DNA from: Hordeum vulgare subsp. vulgare
Taxonomy: Eukaryota > Streptophyta > Magnoliopsida > Poales > Poaceae
NCBI RefSeq assembly: GCF_904849725.1
Contig: NC_058521.1
Span: 429,492,676-429,556,675, forward strand
Direction of reading: 5' to 3'
DNA: 64,000 nucleotides
This document shows positions 56,377 through 64,000 of this stretch, piece after piece. Position numbers and translations under genes: made by a program. Position 1 is the stretch's first letter, and each line of letters starts with the position of its first letter. Below the pieces are notes generated by a model. That model was not told where the DNA came from and did not search any database. It saw only the letters and a program-made list of their open reading frames with translations.

Positions 56377-56499
56377 CCCCCTCCGTCCCAAAATTCTTGT
56401 CTTAGCTTTGTCTAGAAATGGATGTATCTAAATACTAAATTTGACTAGATACATTTGTATTTAAACAAATATAAGACAAGAGTTTTGGGACGGAGGGAG
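56377..56499. mobile_element. Stowaway MITE, 123 bp
   Basis: Ends CCCCTCCGTCCCAAAATTCT and AGTTTTGGGACGGAGGGAG pair as inverted repeats. TA flanks both sides (56375-56376 and 56500-56501). It is a Mariner-type non-autonomous element inside CACTA 1. Confidence 0.92.
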
Positions 56500-56589
56500 T
56501 ACTTTATGTGTATGATGTGATGCAAATTATGCATGTTTATTATGATATGATGAACCACTGTATAGAGCATGCACAAATACGTAGGGGGG

Positions 56590-57106
56590 TGATACGTGTG
56601 CAACGTATCTATAATTTTTTATGGTTTCATGCTATTATCTTGTCAAACTTTGGATGTTTTGCATGCCTTTTATATATTTTTTGGGACTAACTTATTAACT
56701 CAGTTCCAAGTGCGAGTTCCTGTTTTTTCCATGTTTTTTACCCCTTTCAGAGGAGGATTTTGAACGGAGTCCAAACGGAATGAAACTGCCAAAAAGATTT
56801 TTTTCCGAAACAGAAAAAGATCTAAGAGCCGGAGAATCAGGGCAGGGGGCCGCCAGGGACCCCACAAGCCCTCATGGCACGGCCAAGGGGGGCCGCAGCC
56901 CCCTAGCTTGTGGGCTCCCTGAGGCTCCGTTGCCCTAGGTTTTGCGCCTACATATTCCCTAAAAATCCATAAAAAATCAGGAGATCATCGAAAGTACTTT
57001 TTCGCCGCCGCAAACTTGTGTCTCCGCAAGATCCCATCTGGGGCACGTTCTGGTGCCTTGCCGGAGGGGGGATTCGGATACGGAGAGATTATTCATCAAC
57101 ACCATG
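56590..57106 (+). repeat. Athila-lineage LTR, first part
   Basis: Starts TGATACGTGTGCAACG after GGGGG and matches the minus strand of the 50467-52012 solo LTR along its length. It is interrupted at 57106 by CACTA 2 and resumes at 63,345. The rest of the element would lie right of the window. Confidence 0.88.
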
Positions 57107-57119
57107 CACTACTAGGAAA

Positions 57120-57560
57120 AGGCCTGATAGTGGTGCACCTGTTTTGGCTACTAATGACGCACTACAAGTGCGCCACTAGCATCACGCCATTAGAATTTTT
57201 TTTACTAATGGCACACCACATGTGCGCCATTAGTATTTAGTATACTAATGGCGCACCAGGCAGTGCGCCATTAGTATAGCTCATGGTGCGCCATTAGTAT
57301 CTGGTATACTAATGGCGCACCAGACAGTGCGCCATTAGTATAGCTCATGGTGCGCCATTAGTATCTGGTATACTAATGGCGCACCAGGCAGTGCGTCATT
57401 AGTATAGCTCATGGTGCGCCATTATTATGTCTGCCAGGGGCCATAATTACCCATGTGTTGTGGCTTACTAATGGCGCACTAGTTGACGATGCGTCACTAG
57501 TGTGCTTTTTGCAGTGCGCCACTAAAGTGCTAAGTGGTGCGCCACTAGTATGAATATTAG
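57120..57560. repeat. CACTA 2 left subterminal repeats
   Basis: Repeated TACTAATGGCGCACCAGNCAGTGCGCCATTAGTA palindromic units (given in parts: TACTAATGGCGCACC and GTGCGCCATTAGTA), about 65 bp per period at 57,236-57,420. The right-end counterpart is 62,915-63,300, which also has an (AT)n run at 63,161-63,186. Confidence 0.9.
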
Positions 57561-58117
57561 GTATTATTTTTTTTCTGATATTTGCACAGGTTACAAAACA
57601 TATTATTGCGCAGAATATAGAGAGCACAACATATAAACAGCAGATTTATCGAATACAATAAAGGATTAGTCTCCGAATACAATTCATTATATTAGTCTCC
57701 GAATTTAAAATACCGAACAAAGTTAAAACATTACAAGTATCGAGACCGCAAGTAGCGAGTTTGTCTTCACTTTACAAGTTGATATCGATCATCTAAACTA
57801 CCACCACATAGTCGAGTTTGTCTTCACATTTTGTCGGTTTGTACAGCTTGTCGTCCCTTGCTATCTATTTGACCGATGTTGACTTTGATGTTTTTGTACA
57901 TGTTGTTAGCTGATTGTTGCAACTTGAGTCAGGATTGATGATGTATTATTGCGTGCGTACTTTTGCCTTATCTTTCAAGAGATAGATCTTTGATGTGCCT
58001 GATGTTGTGGTTGTACATGTGTATGCATTGGTTGGTGCTCTACTCTGTGATACAACTGGCAGCATGCAAACTTGCAAAGTACTCATCTATGTTCCATTCC
58101 ATTTCCAAACATTGCAG

Positions 58118-58668
58118 GTTGCTTGACTTTCTGGTGCCCCTGTGTTACCTTTGGTCGTCTTGCTGAGATTGTGGACAAAGGCTCCCCATGTAGGTGTTTC
58201 GCTTAGAATTCATGCTTGGGTTGAAACATAAAAATCATCCATCTTTGTGGCTGGGTCTCCTTGTTTTCAGCATGCTGCATGAATGGAACCCTGTATGTTT
58301 GCCTGGCGTGCGTAGGCTGCAACTGGTTGTATTCCTGTACCAACTGGTTGTATTCCTGTACCAAACGCTCGGCGATGCGGTCGCAATACAACTTGAAAGC
58401 ATCGCCCTGCATCGATTGCTGCGTCCACTTCTTCTGTGAGGGTTGCGCGCTATGCCAAGAGTACAAGGAGCTGGAAAACCGTGGCTTCAACATGGCCAAA
58501 GGTAGCCACGTCTTGCTGAGAGAATGCATAGTCAAGAAAATTCATGTTTCACAAAGACAAAGTAATCATTACTAAATCATTACATTTGCAGGATGGGAAG
58601 GTAGCAACAAGATGGTGGGGTGTGTGCAAGGCATGAAAGCACCTGGGGAGCAAGGGATGTGCTTCTAG
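58118..58668 (+). pseudogene. Captured PLAC8 (cell number regulator / plant cadmium resistance) gene, exons 2-4
   Basis: Three exons read in frame through canonical splice sites: 58118-58189, 58271-58501 and 58592-58668. Introns begin GTAGG and GTAGC and end TTTTCAG and TTTGCAG. Exon 2 encodes CLTFWCPCVTFGRLAEIVDK, exon 3 [17 protein letters not shown] and [15 protein letters not shown], and exon 4 GWEGSNKMVGCVQG to a TAG. These are the PLAC8 cysteine motifs and the family's exon limits. Family members are small membrane proteins affecting organ size or metal efflux. Exon 1 and a start codon are missing. A 21-bp in-frame duplication (58321-58362) repeats NWLYSCT. AATAAA follows at about 58,678. 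Confidence 0.88.
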
Positions 58669-59384
58669 AACATGTCAATAAAATAATGATGTTAGCTGTC
58701 CTGTTCTCTGTTAATTTTCGTTTCATGATGTTCTACAACATCGAAAGAGGAAAGGCAGACCTAGTGACTTGCTCCATTTGGTAATCAAGTTGTTAAATCT
58801 CCTGTTATCTGTCCTTGTGATTTTGGTTCAGTTTTCTTACTTGACACGCATTATATGGTTGTAGATTATACAGAAATTTAGTGGCCTGTGAACTAAAATG
58901 CAATGCTCAAGTTGGAAAACTACGAATCTCTTGACTCAATACTGACTGCCAAACTGGCATGAGAAATAAATACTTGAAGATGGGGCATCCTGTATGCTTA
59001 AGATGATTGAAGAAAAAATATGATAACAAATGGCTACACAACAAGCAAGATATTTCAAGAAAGATTGGACAGATACAGAAGCTCATAATTGAGATGGCAA
59101 AAATTCGGACAAGAGGTAGTTCAGCCGCATGAAGCATTGTACTAAGAAAGATATAAACTACAGGGCAAAAAGTTAAAATCAAACCGGAATATGTACCATG
59201 GTGTTAATGTCATGCATGCATGGTGTAGTCCTTGTACATTGACTTCGTGGTACCCTCTAGTCCTGTAGCCAATCAGTTCGGACCAGATCAGTGAATTCCT
59301 TATCTCAAAACTTTAAGAGCAAAGCCTGGCACACAAAGGGGACTTTATAGTGTATGATAGAGGATCTCCACATAATAACTGTAA

Positions 59385-59903
59385 AATATTCGTTAATTAC
59401 TTAGCTATCTGTAGGCTTGGATAGGGAGAAGTTATGACCTACACTTTTACAAACTTATCACCAGGCATGGTTCCCCCACTTTAGACCGAGACTAACATGA
59501 TGATTATAATCAGTATTTACTATCAGGCTGATTTCATACATAAGGAAAATGACAATACAGCATGGAAATTACCACCAAAGCTAGAAGCTCCAAAGTGCTG
59601 TCATATGCTGATTGAGCATGGGATTTCCAGAAAGATTGATCCAAAGCAGAGCATGGAATATTCGTTAATTACTTAGCTATCTGTAGACTTGGATAGGAAG
59701 AAGTTATGACTGACACTTTTACAAGCTAATAACCAGGCCTGGTTCCCCCATTTAGACTGAGATCGCCATGGTGATTATCATCAGTATTTTACTATCAGGC
59801 TGATTACGGCATGGAAATTGCCACCAAAGCTGGAAGCTCCAAAGTGCTGACATATGCTGATTCAACATGGGATTTCCGAAAGATTGATCCAAAGCAGAAC
59901 ATG
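59385..59903. repeat. Tandem duplication inside CACTA 2
   Basis: Copy one is 59385-59656 and copy two is 59657-59903. Both start AATATTCGTTAATTAC and end GATTGATCCAAAGCAGARCATG. Copy two lacks about 20 bp (CATACATAAGGAAAATGAC). No gene is recognised. Confidence 0.85.
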
Positions 59904-60136
59904 CCAATTGAACACAGTGTCCTTGGGAAGATCAATCCAAACCCAAACATGTAAACAAAGCATTAGCGTGTAACATCCGGTGTAGATTGCAAGAGAAAGG
60001 CGATAAAAACAAGAAAGAAATTCCTGCAGCAGCACCGTCAACGAGGCAGAGCTGCCCGTGGGACTTCCGTTGGGCATTGGAGAGAGCGGAACAGAGTCGC
60101 CAGCGCCGCGCCGGAGTCGTGGGCGAGGTATCTAGG

Positions 60137-60370
60137 CCACGAGAGGCGGATCTGGACGGGGGGGGGGGGGGGGGGGGGGGAGGGAAGAGCGGCGGCACGA
60201 GAGCTCGGATCTGTTCGCTGCGCCGACGAGGTCCACCGGAGCACGCTGGAATCGAGCGGCGTAGGCAGCGGCGGCGAGGGTTTCGTGGGGTGGGGAGGGG
60301 GAGACGCACGAGATAGAGAGAGGGAGGGTGTGCGGTGGGTTTCTGATTCGTTTTTCTGTTTCTTTTTTCC
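60137..60370 (-). repeat. Direct repeat A in CACTA 2, with G23
   Basis: A GC-rich block (CACGAGAGGCGGATCTGGAC...) repeated at 62,690-62,905. This copy has a run of 23 G (60158-60180) where the other has six. On the minus strand it resembles the first exon or leader of a gene (proline/arginine-rich frames), probably captured. Confidence 0.85.
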
Positions 60371-60871
60371 TCCTTCTCTTTAGATGGATGGATGTGGCAT
60401 TGAGAGATAAGATGGATGGATGGATGTGAGCCATTTCATCAATCCATGGAACAATAGGTTTCACCAATAAGAATTAAGCTCCTGCAATTTTCATTCTTTC
60501 TTATATTTCAGCTAAACATGTAACAATTGTGGAGAAGGGCATCATTCTAAATGGCTCGCTCCTTCCCATGCTTTTATACTGGGCATCCAACAAAAGGGGA
60601 CATGACCTACCATGGCACTCGAGGTGTCTCGGTCCATCGATTTTAGTACATGTCTATCAACTTATGAATAGTATTGAGCTAACATGTTTCTGTAATATTA
60701 TTCAAGTATCTGCATGTGGTTCGTTTACACTAAATTGAATGTGTTTTCAAGCTTTCAACTAAATTAAGAGCGTTTTCAAGATATTAGCCAGTAAGACACG
60801 TGATGAGTTTTTCTTAACAGATCAAAGCAATGCACTTTGAATGTTAAAAATATGAAATGTGATGTTCTTAC

Positions 60872-61016
60872 ACTGCAACAATCCTTGGATTCCGGTTCCT
60901 CTTGGAGTAGTCGCAAGTCAAACCTTCCCAGGAATACTCTCTTGGGGAGCATGGATCTCCATTCCAGTTTATTCGTGACAAATTGTAGTGCTTCTTGACT
61001 TCGTTCATATAATGGG
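60872..61016 (-). pseudogene. Captured exon of an LRR receptor-like kinase
   Basis: On the minus strand, an exon bounded by TTGTAG at its start and GTAAGA at its end encodes NEVKKHYNLSRINWNGDPCS, then PREYSWEGLTCDYS and NPRIVAV. This is the N-terminal LRR cap that follows the malectin-like region in plant malectin-LRR receptor kinases. The phase at the donor (GCA GT|GTAAGA) matches that family. Only this exon is recognised. The upstream intron (61,017 onward) shows no further exon, so it cannot make a receptor. Confidence 0.85.
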
Positions 61017-61456
61017 CTACAATAGCAAAAAGACAACACAAACAAATTGGAACGGAATAAGAAGGTTGTTTATTTTGGGTATGGGTGCATATGTGTATTA
61101 AAAATAGTGGAAACATTAACTTAACTAGTTGCAAAATTATGCCATATATGCAAGTTTTATCTTTTCGTGGAAGTGAATAAATTGTCTTAATATATTTATC
61201 TACTAGGGTCTTGGCCATGGCTCATTGGCAATTGAACTTTAGAAGGTGGCTTACTAAGGAGTTAGTAGTGAATCAGTTGGGTGATAAACTTGTTTCTATT
61301 GCTTTAATGTGGATACTGACAATGTCAAATGGAGGTGAGGATCTTCGGGGGTCTACGCAGTGAGATCTTGGTAATTAAGAATTGTTTAAATGCAGGGAGC
61401 TGGAGGTTCTGTTCCACCAACTAAATAAACTGCATGATGATCATGTGAATCTGCCA

Positions 61457-61558
61457 CCCTCCATCCCAAAATAAGTGACTCAAAAATGACTCAATTTTGT
61501 ACTATCTTTAGTACAAAGTTGAGTCACTTTTGAGTCACTTATTTTGGGACGGAGGGAG
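61457..61558. mobile_element. Stowaway MITE, about 102 bp
   Basis: CCCTCCATCCCAAAATAAGTG and CACTTATTTTGGGACGGAGGGAG pair. TA follows at 61559-61560, and the left TA is mutated to CA (61455-61456). Confidence 0.85.
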
Positions 61559-61849
61559 TACAAGACAAAAGTGTAATGTACATTTAGCAAAACTACAGAA
61601 TAAAATAGTTGCAGAAACATAATATCTTTACTACTAAACTATGCATGTGGCTGAACTGTGATAGACATAACAAAATAGTTGCAGAAACAATTAACTGACA
61701 TACAGTTAGTAGGAGCTAATTATCAATACATTTTTAAATAATTTGAGGCACATGAACATTCGGAAGTGTCATACATGGAGATTCAACAAAATATCTATCT
61801 GATGTGGCATGCTAGAAACTAGATCTCTTGGTTAAGTTACATTTGGTTT

Positions 61850-62035
61850 TCCTGGTGTGGCATCTTAGAAACCAGATCGCATCCAACACCACTAAAGTCA
61901 CACCTCATGTACTCGGTCTTGTTCCTATTAAGTCTAAACACCATGGATTCCAAACTCTGTCTCCATAGCTCCATAGGTTCATATCATCTACTAGCACGAC
62001 ATCATCAGCACACAGCACACACCAAGGAATCATGA
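61850..62035 (-). pseudogene. LINE reverse-transcriptase fragment
   Basis: Minus strand reads IPWCVLCADDVVLVDDMN, then after a frame break ELWRQSLESMVFRLNRNKTE (first 20 residues) and YMRCDFS. The ADD catalytic motif is present, with C replacing the usual F/Y before it. Residues normally between DD and ELWRQ are missing. It is a degraded non-LTR RT piece of a different type from the 1310-8096 LINE. Confidence 0.75.
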
Positions 62036-62079
62036 AGAAACATCCGAGCGAAGTAAACATGGACATATAGATGACTTAC

Positions 62080-62635
62080 ATGCCAGGCACCAACGGCGTT
62101 GTGCTCACTTTCGGCTGCACGACATCCCCAATAGCGGAAATTCCTCCACCATTTATGGTGTCCAAGCAATGTGCGAAGACCTTCCTCACTTTTCCTGCAG
62201 CCGCTAACTGTGACAGCATGGATGAATTTGACTGACCAAATCCAAGAATCCCATCAAGGGCCTGGCTTGACGACCCCAAATCTCCACCAATCTTAGCACC
62301 GCACCTACAAATGAAGGAAAAATCAGTACCAGCTTCCAGCCGACTGCCAGAGGAAATAGAGTTAAAAGTGTTTCCCAGAGAGCGTACCCAAATGTAATGC
62401 TTGTGTTGGCCAAGGTGGTCTGGCTATTGCCGGACACCTGGTTGTACTGCAAGAAGTCCGTGACGAAGAAACCAGTGGTGGAGTTGCCGTCTCCGTATGA
62501 GATGTTGTACTGGCACGGCGTGGCAGGGACGCAGGACGGGATCACGCCGCCGTGAGTAGCAATGCAGAAGTCCTGGCAGCACGCGACCTTGGTGCCGCTC
62601 GACGATCCACTCGGGTCATACAACGTTAGCTCTAT
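62080..62635 (-). pseudogene. Captured aspartic protease gene fragment, two exons
   Basis: Minus-strand exon 62635-62388 encodes ELTLYDPSGSSSGTKVAC, QYNISYGDGNSTTGFFVTD and TLANTSITFG. After an 83-bp intron (GTACGC...TTTGTAG), exon 62304-62080 encodes GAKIGGDLGSSSQALDGILG, then FGQSNSSMLSQLAAAGKV, FAHCLD and TTPLVPGM and ends at GTAAGT. This is a pepsin-family (A1) plant protease of the aspartic-proteinase-like 2 type. The stretch covers the region between the two catalytic aspartates, so neither DTG/DSG active site is present and it cannot be active. Confidence 0.88.
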
Positions 62636-62689
62636 CTACAACCCCCACCACGGCCGGTCGTCAGGATTGAGGAACCAAATGAAAACGCG

Positions 62690-62905
62690 TCCACGAGAGG
62701 CGGATCTGGACGGGGGGAGGGAAGAGCGGCGGCACGGGAGCTCGGATCTGTTCGCTGCGCCGACGAGGTCCACCGGAACACGCTGGAATCGAGCGGCGTA
62801 GGCAGTGGCGGCGAGGGTTTCGTGGGGTGGGGAGGGAGAGACACACGAGATAGAGAGAGGGAGGGTGTGCGGTGGGTTTCTAATTCGTTTTTCTGTTTCT
62901 TTTTT
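62690..62905 (-). repeat. Direct repeat A, second copy
   Basis: Matches 60137-60370. It sits right beside the protease exons, so it may be the leader or first exon of the same captured gene. Confidence 0.8.
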
Positions 62906-62914
62906 TTTTGCAAA

Positions 62915-63300
62915 ACTACTAATGGCGCACCACCAGCTGGTGCGCCATTAGTAGTTTTGCAAAAAAAAAATAGTAGTGGCGCACCACCTACAAATGCGCC
63001 ATTAGTAACCCTGGTTACTAATGGTGCACCAGCTGGTGGTGCGCCATTAGTAGTTTTGCAAAAAAAAGATAGTAGTGGCGCGCTGGGTGAGTGGTGCGGC
63101 ATTACTAGTTTAACTAGTAATGGCGCACTCTGCCCCGGTGCGCCATTAGTACTTTTGCAATATATATATATATATATATATATATAGTAGTGGCGCACCG
63201 AGTGTGTGGTGCGCCATTAGTGTCCATCACACTAATGGCACACCTGCACATGGTGCGCCACTGCTATATATAGTAGTGGCGCACTACTTGTCTGGTGCAC
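62915..63300. repeat. CACTA 2 right subterminal repeats
   Basis: Paired ACTAATGGCGCACC and GGTGCGCCATTAGT units separated by TTTTGCAAAA-type spacers. They match the left array. Confidence 0.9.
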
Positions 63301-63344
63301 CATTAGTGTCTATATCATCTATAGCCCTTTTCCTAGTAGTGATG

Positions 63345-64000
63345 ACCTCTCCGATGATGCGTGAGTAGTTCACCATAGACCTACGGGTCCATAGCTAGAA
63401 ACTAGATGGCTTCTTCTCTCCCTTGGATCTTCAATACAAAGTTCTCCATGATCTTCATGGAGATCTATCCGATGTAATCTTATTTTGCGGTGCGTTTGTT
63501 GAGATCCGATGAATTGTGGATTTATGATCAGATTATCTGTGAATCTTATTTGAGTTTCTTCTGATCTGTCTTATGCATGATTTCATATCCTTGTAATTCT
63601 CTTCGAGTTGTGGGTCTTGTTTGGCCAACTAGATCTATGATTCTTGCAATGGGAGAAGTGCTTGGTTTTGGGTTCATACCGTGCGGTGACCTCACCCAGT
63701 GACAGAAGGGGTAGTGAGGCACGCATCGTGTTGTTGCCATCAAGGGTAAAAAGATGGGGTTTTCATCATTGGTTTGAGATTATCCCTCTACATCATGTCA
63801 TCTTGCTTAAGGCGTTACTCTGGTCATCATGAACGCAATACACTAGATGCATGCTGGAAAGTGGTCGATGTGTGGAGTAATAGTATTAGATGCAGAAAGT
63901 ATCGGTCTACTTGTCTCGGACGTGATGCCTATATGTATGATCATTGCCTTAGATATTGTCATGACTTTGCGCGGTTCTATCAATTGCTCGACAGTAATTT
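63345..64000 (+). repeat. Athila-lineage LTR, second part
   Basis: Resumes the LTR cut at 57106 and runs off the window. It matches the minus strand of about 50,840-51,520. Confidence 0.88.

Larger units (their letters stand above)
53548..56589. mobile_element. CACTA transposon 1 (left part), gene-carrying
   Basis: Starts CACTACTATGAAAAACC, the Triticeae CACTA terminus, directly in the X gag. Subterminal repeats built on CAGTAGCGCT/AGCGCTACTG follow to about 53,890. Inside are a GC-rich leader with a minisatellite, an AT-rich intron-like stretch, a broken B3-like gene and a Stowaway MITE. No transposase is seen. The right end is not in the window because an LTR element interrupts at 56590. 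Confidence 0.85.
57107..63341. mobile_element. CACTA transposon 2, non-autonomous, with captured genes
   Basis: 6,235 bp with termini CACTACTAGGAAAAGG and CCTTTTCCTAGTAGTG and the target duplication ATG (57104-57106 and 63342-63344). Both ends carry the subterminal ACTAATGGCGCACC repeats. No transposase gene is seen. The interior holds pieces of a PLAC8 gene (plus), an LRR receptor kinase and an aspartic protease (minus), a LINE RT piece, a Stowaway MITE and two internal duplications. This is a Pack-type CACTA. Confidence 0.95.

Noticed and set aside
59932..60467. Proline-rich protein genes near 60.1 kb
   Set aside because: Created by the G23 run and GC-rich duplicated leader; no stable frame between the two copies.

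Overview
The window is repeat-dense nuclear DNA of a Triticeae grass (wheat, Aegilops or barley type). It contains BARE/Angela-type Copia LTRs of about 1.79 kb, Sabrina-like and LARD-type long-terminal-repeat elements, a Maximus/SIRE-like Copia element, gene-carrying CACTA transposons, Stowaway MITEs, and a grass nicotianamine synthase (NAS) gene. Nearly everything is mobile DNA. I see no intact host gene. The one long uninterrupted reading frame is ORF2 of a LINE.

Region 1-9,250: the 3' end of a Copia element (RNase H tail, repeat-rich 3' UTR, short LTR) abuts the stop codon of a NAS gene on the minus strand. A 6.8-kb LINE (1310-8096, minus) is inserted in the last part of the NAS coding region and is flanked by a 14-bp target-site duplication (1296-1309 and 8097-8110). 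NAS codons 1-289 are open from 8964 to 8097. The 3' remnant (1170-1295) carries an extra frameshift. The NAS upstream region holds CATGC-rich sequence and a duplicated palindrome.

Region 9,250-13,522: small elements. These are a 261-bp TIR MITE, a 771-bp PIF/Harbinger-type element flanked by TTA, a LINE-derived retroposon with poly(A) and a probable 14-bp duplication, and a broken Gypsy gag.

Region 13,523-53,547: a pol-less Maximus/SIRE-like element (minus; called X here) whose 3' LTR is split by a BARE-type Copia (14034-44837, TSD GGCAC). The BARE element is split by a Sabrina-like Athila-lineage element (17564-39684), which is split by a LARD (23075-34652, TSD GGATA). This is a four-level nest, readable as one insertion history. 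A solo LTR (50467-52012, TSD CTTGC) sits in the X gag.

Region 53,548-64,000: a CACTA transposon carrying a broken B3-like gene is cut by an LTR retrotransposon whose LTR starts at 56590. That LTR is itself split by a second CACTA (57107-63341, TSD ATG). The second CACTA carries captured pieces of at least three host genes (PLAC8, LRR receptor kinase, aspartic protease) with splice sites still visible, plus a LINE RT fragment and internal duplications.

The parts do not form a pathway. The main stories are destruction of a NAS gene, the nested retroelement stack, tRNA-like modules inside LARD LTRs, fossil primer-binding sites inside LTRs, and gene capture by CACTA elements.
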